From: Euglena gracilis
Taxonomy: Eukaryota > Euglenida > Euglenophyceae > Euglenales
NCBI GenBank assembly: GCA_039621445.1
Contig: CP154956.1
Span: 18,561,428-18,625,427 of the forward strand
Direction: 5' to 3'
DNA length: 64,000 bases
Numbering within the stretch: position 1 is the stretch's first letter; each line of letters starts with the position of its first letter. Made by a program: the position numbers and the translations under genes. This document shows, one piece after another, positions 9,667 to 17,787 of the stretch. The notes beneath the pieces were generated by a model, which did no database searches, was not told the origin of the DNA, and saw only the letters and a program-made list of their open reading frames with translations.

Positions 9667-10178
9667 GTGATGGGTTTTACCTTTTCTGTGATGAATGATG
9701 AAGTGTCGTTGCATTTAATTCGCCATCATAATCCAAGGGAATCCAACTTCGAACAACTTCTTGAGTTGCGGAAGGATGACGCCCCCGCTCTTGCATCATG
9801 GTTGGCAGCAGACCACAAGAAAATGGGCTTCTCCTGACATCCAAAATGAAGTTTTTCTGATGTTCGCAGATGCTATCTTGCGCAAAAAACTAGAGTATGT
9901 GCGAAGCTGCAAACATTTCGGGGTGATCATGGACGAAACAAGTGATATTTCAGTTCGAGAACAACTGTCATTTAGTTTGCGTGTTGTTGATGGCGATTTG
10001 CATGCGGATGAACTTTGGTTTGGCTTCTGTGAAGTGCACGACGTGAGTTCTTCGTCATTGTTCAATGTGTTGAAGGACAGAAGGACATTCTTGCAGATTT
10101 GATCTTGACATCAAAAATTGTCGAGGTCAAGGATATGATGGTGCAAGTGACATGGCTGGGAAATTCAATGGATTGTAG
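9667..10178 (+). pseudogene. hAT (ZMYM1-like/DUF4371) transposase, N-terminal part of copy B
   Basis: Reads NFEQLLELRKDDAPALASWL, then by a 1-nt shift SPDIQNEVFLMFADAILRKK, then HFGVIMDETSDISVREQLSF, and after a second shift CRGQGYDGASDMAGKFNGL and a stop. These are the DUF4371 hallmarks in order: SP.IQNE, the DE(T)sD catalytic Asp block, and the CRGQgYDGAsnMaGk block. The next segment, HCFAH, lies 2.9 kb downstream at 13053 after a repeat-filled insertion. Three fragments separated by frameshifts: a pseudogene. Confidence 0.85.
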
Positions 10179-10598
10179 GCCCTGGTGATGTCAGAAGAAA
10201 AGAACTTTTCGCCCCATTTCGAGGGGGGTAGATTTGGCCTGGGGCGGGGGGGGGGGGGTTGTGGGCAGACCCTAGGGTCGCCAAAGGTCGCCATGGTCGC
10301 CAAAGGTCGTGGGCAGGTCGATGTCAAAAAATGCGCTCCACGGCAAATTAGCGCAACATACACACAAAAGGTGTTGCACACACAAGGGATTTTTTTTTTT
10401 AGGGCCCTGGAACAGTTGCCTACGCCGCTACAATGCAAAAAAGACTGAGTAGGAAATACCCATAGCGACCTTTGGCGACCGTGGGCAGACCCTAGGGTCT
10501 GCCCACAACCCCCCCCCCCCAGGCCAGATCCGGGAGCCCCATTTCGAGTTCGGCCAAATTTAGGCAAATGTCCTTGTTTCTCCATGTTCTTTCAGGGA

Positions 10599-10730
10599 GG
10601 CGGACGGACGGACGGACGGACGGCTGGTGAAAAAAGCAAAGGTCCGGACGGACGGCTGACCTTGTGGGCTTGGTCCAGACGGCTGAAGAAAATGCACTTG
10701 GTCCAGCTAGCCGGCTAGCCGGCGGGGTCT
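10599..10730. repeat. GGACGG cluster B1
   Basis: Copy of 184-345 lacking 32 bases of the GCCGGCTG ladder. Confidence 0.8.
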
Positions 10731-10982
10731 TTGGAAGCGAAGGCGTCTGGAAAATTTTTTCGTCGCGAACTGGGTAAGTCCTGATTCTGGGTGCTCAGCC
10801 CACACTGCACTTCGGGATCTTTGATGTGCCCCACACACCACATTAACCAGAACAGAAATTTGCATATGACAACTTTCAAATGTGGTATTTTTCCAAGGTT
10901 TAGGTGTTCTGTGCCGAAACTTTCTTCCACTTCATTTGTTGGACTAGTCCTTTTTCTCTTTCGACATAGAGAAGTGTATCTT

Positions 10983-11053
10983 GCGCACAGTGCAGTTGGT
11001 GTAGCATGCAGTTCGGGACTGTGAGTTCGCGGGTTCAAACCCCGTTGTGTGCA
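10983..11053 (+). tRNA. tRNA-like sequence (copy B of 600-670)
   Basis: Base-for-base copy of the 600-670 unit, with the same acceptor, anticodon (CGG) and T arms and the same weak D arm. Confidence 0.5.
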
Positions 11054-11615
11054 AATTTTCCTCATTGGAAGATGTCTTTTTTTGGGAAGAAATTATGAAT
11101 CACCCACACGCAAAAAAAATGCTTGCATTCCCAATCCTTCTCCTTCAGTATCACAATGCCGTTTCGGGTGGAAGCGGTGTGGGATAGATATGATGAAAGT
11201 ATAGGGTGCTGAAATGAAGTGAAAACACAGGAACTAATTTCAAGTCTGAAGACAGATTTCATAGACATTTTGTACTTAGATGCTGGTTTTCTTCTGCTTT
11301 CTGTTTCTTGCGTTCTTTATTTGCTGTTCAACAAGTGTTCTTGGAAGCCAAAAAATTGGGGGAGAAGTTTTTCAATCTGGCAAATGGTCCAAATTTTGCA
11401 TTTCACATTTTTTGCAATGTGATGGATTTTTTGGGGGCAGATGTGCTGGCCAGTTTTGGGCCAGATGTTCTGGCCAGTCTTGGGCCACAGGATTCTCTCA
11501 GGAAGGAGTTGTTTGGGTGCCTTTCTCTTGGAAAGGGGGGCAAAAAAATGTTTTGTTTGCTTTTTTTTTTTGGCAAAATAATTTTTCATTAAAGTACACG
11601 GACGAGAATGGTATC

Positions 11616-11689
11616 GCCCCCCGTGGCGTAGTGGTTCTGCGGTTAGTATCTGGCCGGTAGGTTGCGGGTTCGAAACCCGCCGGGGGGCA
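11616..11689 (+). tRNA. tRNA-like pol III unit (copy B of 1233-1306)
   Basis: Same A box, B box and C6/G6 acceptor-like stem as 1233-1306. Anticodon arm degenerate. Confidence 0.45.
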
Positions 11690-11871
11690 ACTTCGTGATT
11701 TTTTCCTGATTTGACGCGACGAGTAGAGGGAAGACGTGACTGCTTTTCCGGAGAAGGAAAAATTTTTTTTTGTCCGGATCCCGCCAGTGGGCAACTTCGT
11801 GTTTTTTCCTGATTTGACGAGACGAGCAGAGGGAAGACGTAACTCCTTTTTCGGAAGGAAATTTTTTTGGT

Positions 11872-12016
11872 CCGGCCGGCTGGCAAGACAGACGTTGGTC
11901 CGGCTTGACGGACGGCTGGCGAAAAAATGCTTCGTCCGGACGGACGGCTGGGCGTCCAGCATTGGTCCGGCTGAAGAGGTCCGGACGGCTCGGACGGACG
12001 GACGGCCAGCCGCCCC
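11872..12016. repeat. GGACGG cluster B2
   Basis: Copy of cluster A2. Confidence 0.8.
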
Positions 12017-12279
12017 CCAGGGATGGCAAATCCCCCTTCCGGGCCAAACGGTCGGCGGCCTTTATCTTTCTTTTTCCCTGCTGGTCTGCCGCCTTTGGGT
12101 TTCCCTTGTGTGTGCCAAGGGGTACGGCAGGGCCTCTCCCTTCAAAATAACCACAAAAACCACCCAAAACGGTTGAAAGAGACCCCAAGGGAAAGCATTC
12201 TGGCCGTTCCAAGGGCGTCGTGCGATAACCAAAAGGGGGGGGTGCGTCGTGCGATAACAGACAAGTACCCAAATTTCAA

Positions 12280-12837
12280 ACCTCAGGACATGGTAATACC
12301 TAATTGAGTGTATCAATGCCCAAGTTTGAGTGGCAAATTTCTAATTAATGAAAATGAATACGTTTTTTGATTTGAGGGCACAGTAAATATGTGAATTTTC
12401 CTATCAAAATTCATAGCTGGCACACCAAATTGGGCATTTGCAACTCAAAATTCACTCAAAATACGGAATTTATTTGTCAAATCAGGCATTTTGCTTGTTG
12501 AAATCAGGAAGTTGCACACCAAATTAGGCATTCGACACTAAAAATGAAGATTTTGCACACCAAATCAGGCATTTGCCACTCAAACTTAGGAGTTTGCACC
12601 TAAATTAGGCATTTCCCCCTCAAATTTGGACCAAATTAGGAATTTTTCATCCGAAATTTGAAACTTGCACACCAAATTAGGCATTTACCACTCGAAAATT
12701 AAGGATTTGCACACAAGATTAGGCATTTGCTACTCAAAAATTAGGAATTTGCACCTGAAATTTGCACTAAATTAAGAAATTTCCATCCAAAATTTGGAAC
12801 TTGCACACCAAATTAGGCATTTGCCACTCAAAATTAG
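12280..12837. repeat. AT-rich word array, copy B
   Basis: Copy of 1900-2455 with a few substitutions. Confidence 0.8.
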
Positions 12838-13052
12838 CTGGACAACGTGGCTTCCCTCACGCCGTCGGCTAGCCGTGTGCTCCCCCTGTTATTTTTAGAG
12901 GTAGGGATCGGGGTACGATTGTCGTTAAGGAAGGGATTGGGCGGAGGGTTGGGCCAAAGTCAGGAGATGAGGCAGAATTCGGGTGTAAAATTAATATCAA
13001 ACCAAGAACAGTGTTTTGGGCCAAGTTTTAGGGGGGCCAGGGGGCAACCATG

Positions 13053-13682
13053 GCAGGGCATTGTATGTACATTGTTTTGCCCATTCTTGAATCTGGTCAT
13101 TCAGCATGCGTTGAAGGAAGAAAAGAACATGTGTGACATTTTGAACAGGAACTTTTCTTATGCACCCCATTTGACCAACCGACAAAAATGTTGTTTTTTT
13201 GTACACCTGTTTCCTATACACCCAAGAATCTATTTTGAAATATCATTTTTTTTTGTGTGAAAAAGGTTGGTGTTTTTGGTAGATTTTCAGGGAATTTGAT
13301 TGAATGTTTCCTGCTTCAGACAATGGTGGCCAATGTGATTTCGTTCTTAAGGGAGTCACCGAAGCGCATGCAATGGTTCAAGGACATTGCTTGTGAGCAT
13401 GAGGAAGAAGGCAGTGCCAATGTCCCTTCGTTGTGTACAACCAGGTGGTCCATGAGGGCTCGGTCCCTTGTTGCTATTTGCAGCAACTACCGCGCTTTGA
13501 TGGAGTTCTTCAACGAAGTGGATGGAAATGACACTGGAGAAGTGGGGGTTATTGCTCACGGCTTTGCGACAAGCATGTTGCAGTTTGACACGTTCTTCTT
13601 AGTGGAATTTTTACGCACCGGATTTTGTGTCTTGACCCAAAACATCACCAAGTTCACATTTCAAAGGCGTTTTCAAACCTAA
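13053..13682 (+). pseudogene. hAT transposase middle part, copy B
   Basis: Same content as 2671-3219 (HCFAH, LNLVIQHALKEE, SFLRESPKRM, LCTTRWSMRARSL). It keeps the T that copy A lost, so the frame runs on through FATSMLQFDTFFLVEFLRTG to a stop at 13680. This shows copy B is closer to the ancestral state. The HCFAH frameshift is shared, so it predates the duplication. Confidence 0.8.
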
Positions 13683-13760
13683 ATTTTCATGTAGGTTAGG
13701 CCCGCTTGCAACCCATTCATCCACATACTGGGCGGGGGGTTCTAGGTCCAAACCGCCCGC

Positions 13761-13905
13761 TTGCTCTCGTATTTGCATTCATTTTTCCGAAGTTGCACAA
13801 AAAATCCTGCAACCCGACAAATTTTCCAATCCATTGATCGTGCCAACACAGTCTTGCAAGAGATGCAATTGCACTTTTCAGCAGCCAGGCAAGTCGGGGG
13901 TGTGA
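13761..13905 (+). pseudogene. hAT transposase fragment, copy B
   Basis: Copy of 3378-3522, ending at the GGACGG cluster. Confidence 0.45.
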
Positions 13906-14022
13906 GGACGGACGGACGGACGGACGGACGGACGGACGAACGGACGGCTAGAGAAAATTCCTTTCATCTGGACCGACGGCTGGACAGGGTGCATTTTGGT
14001 CTGGACGGATGGACGGCTAGGT
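13906..14022. repeat. GGACGG cluster B3
   Basis: Copy of cluster A3. Its right edge is the retrotransposon target site GGTTGGTCTCAAA. Confidence 0.8.
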
Positions 14023-14071
14023 TGGTCTCAAAGGAATTTGCGGAACACTAAAGACATAAGATGGGAGAAGA

Positions 14072-14127
14072 GCGGTGGTGGGGCGAACCGAATCCACCGA
14101 CCAGTGGCGCAGCCTACTGGATTTGAA
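14072..14127 (-). other. Retrotransposon 3' hairpin motif, distal copy
   Basis: On the - strand AAATCCAGTAGGCTGCGCC, then ACTGGTCGGTGGATTCGG and TTCGCCCCACCACCG. GGTGG pairs with CCACC to give a hairpin. It recurs at 14332-14375, in copy A, and as a solo copy at 30262-30725. A plausible RT recognition element. Confidence 0.6.
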
Positions 14128-14331
14128 GGTCCGCAGAAGGTTATGGTAATCTACAGCTGACACGGGGCTGGGCGGGAGGAAACGGGCAAGGCCCATTTTA
14201 ATAAAAATAAATAAATAAAACGGGCAAGGCCCAATATAAGGCGCAGGGGGAGGGCTGGGGTGAGATGCAGGGCGGTGCTTGGGTTTTTTTTTTGAGTTAT
14301 TATTGGTTCTTCTGAAGTAAAACGGTGGTGG

Positions 14332-14375
14332 GGCGAACCGAATCCACCGACCAGTGGCACAGCCTACTGGATTTT
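14332..14375 (-). other. Retrotransposon 3' hairpin motif, proximal copy
   Basis: Second copy of the CCAGTAGGCTG(T)GCCACTGG motif, about 210 bases upstream of the distal copy in element orientation. It suggests a tandem 3' end or a conserved double structure. Confidence 0.6.
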
Positions 14376-14406
14376 GTGTTCAGGGGAGTAAGGCTATGTA
14401 CAGTGG

Positions 14407-17091
14407 TTAGAGTCTGTGCGAGGAGAAGGAGGTGTGGGGGCAGGTAGGAAGTGCGAGCTTAGCAGCGAGAAACGAACATGCTGAAAAGCTGGGTGGCGGG
14501 GTGTTGGGAGTGAGACCGATGCCCCGGTGTTTCGATGGTGAGGTGGTGGGCATGCTCCGTCTGGTCCATGTCCGGAGCGGCTGACCACGGCTGGTAGTTG
14601 AGCATGTGGTAGACACTATGCCAGCTGTGGTTCGTTTCGTGTCCACATCGCCTGATGGCTCCGCCACTGCCCCCCAAGCCAGCTGGCGAGCCAATTCTCT
14701 TGCCAACGTTAGACTCAGTGCTTGCCATACCGTAGCCTCCGACGATCGCCTTTGAGGAACATCAGTCTGTGCCAACACAGTGCGAAGGCACTTGGATATG
14801 AATCCTGCCGCTCGCTCCCCCATCCCTCCGAAGCAGTCCACCACAAACGGGATGAACGTCCATCCCAGCCGCTGGCAGGTAGCTGCGTACTTGCGTTCTT
14901 TGTCTCCCTCTTGCAAGTCGTGCCACCGTGCCAAGGCGTCCATTGAGGAGACTGGGTTTGCTGGTTGCAGCGGGTGGCGGACCGTGACATCCACTGCCGC
15001 AGGTCCGTCCGCGTCGAATCGCGTGATGAAGACATCTCCAGGCCTCGTCCGATTGTCGGCCACCTCTTCCCGTCGAGCCATGAATCCGGCCTTTCTCGCA
15101 AGTTCCAAAACGAACGTTTGGAGGGCACCATGTCGCCGCAAAGTGTTGTTTTTGGGGCAGCAGACAAGGTGATTCCCTGCAACATCCATTTGTTGGTGGC
15201 AGCGGGGGCATTCCGGCAAGGAGCCATCTGTCGTTGTGGGGCAGACTTGGCACCCCAAGGACCACTGCGTCAGGGCTCTGAATTCAGCCGGTGGGATGAG
15301 GGTTTTCAGGGGAGCAGAGGGATTTACCGCTGCCCATGCCATGGCGTGCGGCCTTCGCTGGCATGCGAAACGGACCGCGTCATTTCCAGCAAGGCCAGCC
15401 AAAAGCAGGTCTGCCCGGATCTTGACGACCTCATCTGTCCACCATTTTTGTTTCAACATCGTGGGAGACAAGGAACTCACTTTGCTGGGGTACGTTAGGA
15501 GGTCACCCACCGGCGCCACCCCTTTCGTGAGGCCTGAGATCACCAAGCCGGTCTCTCCGTAGTCCCGTGGCAGCTGGGGGCAACCCTCAGGTAGGCACAG
15601 GGTGCTGTCCGCTCGTGCGAGGAAGTCAAGGATGGCCGCCCACCTTGCCGGTGTTCTAGATCCCTCTGGGTCTCGAATCCCAAGCCCCCCCAGGCGGACT
15701 GGCAGAGAGGCTTGTGCCCACTGTTTGTCATCCAGTGGTCGAGCGGTGATGACGGACATCGTGTCCCGAAGGAGAGTGGCGAAGGAATGGCATGGTGCCT
15801 TGGCTCCCGAGAGGTGTGTGGTTCGAAGCAGGTCGTTCACTTTACACGCATCGAGACATTGCCTGAGCAACGTGAACTGTAGGTGCGGCGACGGCAGCAG
15901 TTGTAGCAGGTCGCATGCTTTCCGGACTCCCGAGAGGCGCTCTTCCCAAAGGACCGTGGCGAAGTCCAAGCGTCCTGCCGGGTGGCAGACGGGCACTCCC
16001 AGCGCACGAATGCCAGAGCCGGGTGTGAAAGGTTCCACTGGGATGCCCTGAAGCAGGCCTTCTCCACGCGCAACAAATGCGGGACCCCAGAGTTTGCACT
16101 TCGTTAGGTTGAGTCCCACTCCAATCTGTGGCCCCTCGTTCAAGATCAGCCTCACTGCCCTTTCAAGTTGTTCCGGCGTGCCCATGATGTGGGCATCATC
16201 CAGGTACCAGGCTTGCCAGCCCACGATACCTTGCAGCTTGTCCAAGAGGGACTGTATCCCAAGGGCAAACGCGGCCGGTCCACATGGGTCCCCTTGCTGT
16301 ACACCGGACTTGCTACGCAGTGAGGTTTTTCCGAGGTACAGCTGGGAATGGCGGGCGGAGCAGCAACTCTCCAACCACGGAAGCAGCGGAGGACATCGCT
16401 CAGCGACCTCTGCCAACAAATTCTCTCTGGAGATGCAGTTGAATGCGTTTGAAAAATCCAGCTGGAGCAGTCCCCAGTCCGCCTTCCCAACGTGGGATAG
16501 GCCATCCACCAGCTGCTGGATACCCATTCCTATCAGAGCGCATGCATCGGGTACGCCCACTCCCAGTTGCTGAGGTAGGGCGGTGGCCAAGGACCGACGG
16601 ACCTCTGGGTGGCGCATTAGCACCTTTCCCACCAGGCGGCGCAGGGTTTCCCCAGCTGCGATGGGCCGAGTGCCCTCCTCTTCTGGGGATTTCTTGCCCA
16701 CAGGGTCTGTGGGTGCCCCTGTCCCGGTTTTGGTTTTTCGGAGGGGAGTCAGGCGTGCAGCGCACATCACTTGTGCTGCCCCATTGGGGATTCCGCCAAG
16801 CAAGCACCCGAAGACAAACTCCGTCAACTCATCCAGGACATCCTCTGCCGAGCCCCCTGCCTCATCGCTGAGCAAGGACTTCAGGTGCTCAGGCCGAAGT
16901 CCTGAGGGGCCTCCCGCAGATTCCGGGCCGAAGCTACGCACTGCATGTTTCACCATACGCCGGTCATCTGCCACATCTGCGCTCCGTGATAGTGGTTTCC
17001 ACCTCGAAATAGGTCCCCTTCCAGGTTCCGCCTCCGTCGGGTGCATCCGGCGTAATCTCTCGCGCACGGCGGGATGAGCCGCGTCCTGCAC
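14407..17091 (-). CDS. Reverse transcriptase with CCHC finger and restriction-like endonuclease
   Basis: 894 codons. An N-terminal SAGGPSGLRPEHL block (residues 58-70) is typical of algal RT proteins. RT motif A is LDFSNAF (Asp 212), SGVQQGDP is at 262-269, and the catalytic YLDD is at 296-299. A Cys/His finger CPRC-x9-H-x2-C lies at 628-644, followed by RPGDV (683-687) and AVDVTV (699-704), the two acidic positions of an RLE-type nuclease. The reading frame begins directly after an in-frame TGA that ends the upstream frame, with no ATG nearby, so it was probably made as part of a longer polyprotein. It would nick the target and prime cDNA from it in the nucleus. The catalytic residues look intact. 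Confidence 0.9.
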   Translation of the reverse strand: MQDAAHPAVRERLRRMHPTEAEPGRGPISRWKPLSRSADVADDRRMVKHAVRSFGPESAGGPSGLRPEHLKSLLSDEAGGSAEDVLDELTEFVFGCLLGGIPNGAAQVMCAARLTPLRKTKTGTGAPTDPVGKKSPEEEGTRPIAAGETLRRLVGKVLMRHPEVRRSLATALPQQLGVGVPDACALIGMGIQQLVDGLSHVGKADWGLLQLDFSNAFNCISRENLLAEVAERCPPLLPWLESCCSARHSQLYLGKTSLRSKSGVQQGDPCGPAAFALGIQSLLDKLQGIVGWQAWYLDDAHIMGTPEQLERAVRLILNEGPQIGVGLNLTKCKLWGPAFVARGEGLLQGIPVEPFTPGSGIRALGVPVCHPAGRLDFATVLWEERLSGVRKACDLLQLLPSPHLQFTLLRQCLDACKVNDLLRTTHLSGAKAPCHSFATLLRDTMSVITARPLDDKQWAQASLPVRLGGLGIRDPEGSRTPARWAAILDFLARADSTLCLPEGCPQLPRDYGETGLVISGLTKGVAPVGDLLTYPSKVSSLSPTMLKQKWWTDEVVKIRADLLLAGLAGNDAVRFACQRRPHAMAWAAVNPSAPLKTLIPPAEFRALTQWSLGCQVCPTTTDGSLPECPRCHQQMDVAGNHLVCCPKNNTLRRHGALQTFVLELARKAGFMARREEVADNRTRPGDVFITRFDADGPAAVDVTVRHPLQPANPVSSMDALARWHDLQEGDKERKYAATCQRLGWTFIPFVVDCFGGMGERAAGFISKCLRTVLAQTDVPQRRSSEATVWQALSLTLARELARQLAWGAVAEPSGDVDTKRTTAGIVSTTCSTTSRGQPLRTWTRRSMPTTSPSKHRGIGLTPNTPPPSFSACSFLAAKLALPTCPHTSFSSHRL

Positions 17092-17787
17092 TCATTCGGA
17101 GAGGAGCAATTGGCAGGCCTTCCCCACAGCCCCTCTGGCCACCAACGTTTCCATCCGGCGGATGAAGCGTTCCGTCTGGACCTCTTCCGCTCTACTTGCG
17201 GCGGAGCGCGTGGACACCGAGGAGACGGGGTTTGCCGCCGGCTTTTGGGACTGCTGCCAAGAGGTTGCGACCGGTTGCAGGAGATAGGCGCGTGCCTTGG
17301 ATCCTATGGCTTTCCCCAGCTGTGCCCAATGGTTTCTGCCGGCGCGTGCCAAGGGTGCCAACACCGCCTTCGGCATGCACCAGAGCGCGTGCAACGACTC
17401 CCAGGAGGGGCGCTGGTTGTATTCTCTCAAAAGGATTGCGTACGTTTGAGCCACCGCCTGTACCGCACCCCGCGGGATGTGAGCGACTGTTCCCCTGAGG
17501 TCATGTGAAATGGCGTCCCAGGTCGGCTCTAGCAAAGGGCAGGGCTGAGAGAGGGGTGTTCCTTCCCGTCGGCCACCGGGCACAAAAGGCACAGCGGGAC
17601 CATCGGTGTCCATCGCCGCCTGCAAAGGGGCGGACGCCGCCGCCGGGGCAGGGGCCGGCGCCGGGTCATCAACGTCAATGGCCACGGAGATATCTGGCCC
17701 TGGGCCGGCCCCGTCATCATTGTTGTGGGCCGGCCGGCTATTCTTCCGGCCTCGTTTTGGCCACCCCGTTCTCGGCCCCCCCCCCCC
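17092..17787 (-). CDS. Retroelement polyprotein, segment between second 2A-like motif and RT
   Basis: Continues in the same frame as the RT: codon 17094-17092 (TGA) is directly followed by GTG CAG of the RT frame. It contains an acidic Pro/Ala-rich start (AIDVDDPAPAPAPAAASAP) and a helical part (AVQAVAQTYAILLREYNQR, ERFIRRMETLVARGAVGKAC) that may be nucleic-acid binding. No named domain. At its 5' edge the 12-G run puts the upstream frame out of register. With 4 (or 4+3n) Gs the upstream frame would read straight into this segment, with NPG-P at the join for 4 Gs. Confidence 0.7.
   Translation of the reverse strand, partial: GGGGPRTGWPKRGRKNSRPAHNNDDGAGPGPDISVAIDVDDPAPAPAPAAASAPLQAAMDTDGPAVPFVPGGRREGTPLSQPCPLLEPTWDAISHDLRGTVAHIPRGAVQAVAQTYAILLREYNQRPSWESLHALWCMPKAVLAPLARAGRNHWAQLGKAIGSKARAYLLQPVATSWQQSQKPAANPVSSVSTRSAASRAEEVQTERFIRRMETLVARGAVGKACQLLLSE

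Larger units (their letters stand above)
10179..13052. other. 2.9-kb insertion splitting the hAT gene
   Basis: Lies between the YDGASDMAGK block and the HCFAH block of the transposase. It contains the palindrome, a GGACGG cluster, two tRNA-like units, another GGACGG cluster, a low-complexity GC segment, and the AT-rich word array. Clean target duplications were not found. It may be several nested insertions. Confidence 0.6.

Noticed and set aside
14722-17508. Several + strand frames of 80-180 codons across the RT region
   Set aside because: They are opposite-strand images of the GC-rich RT gene, which alone shows conserved motifs.
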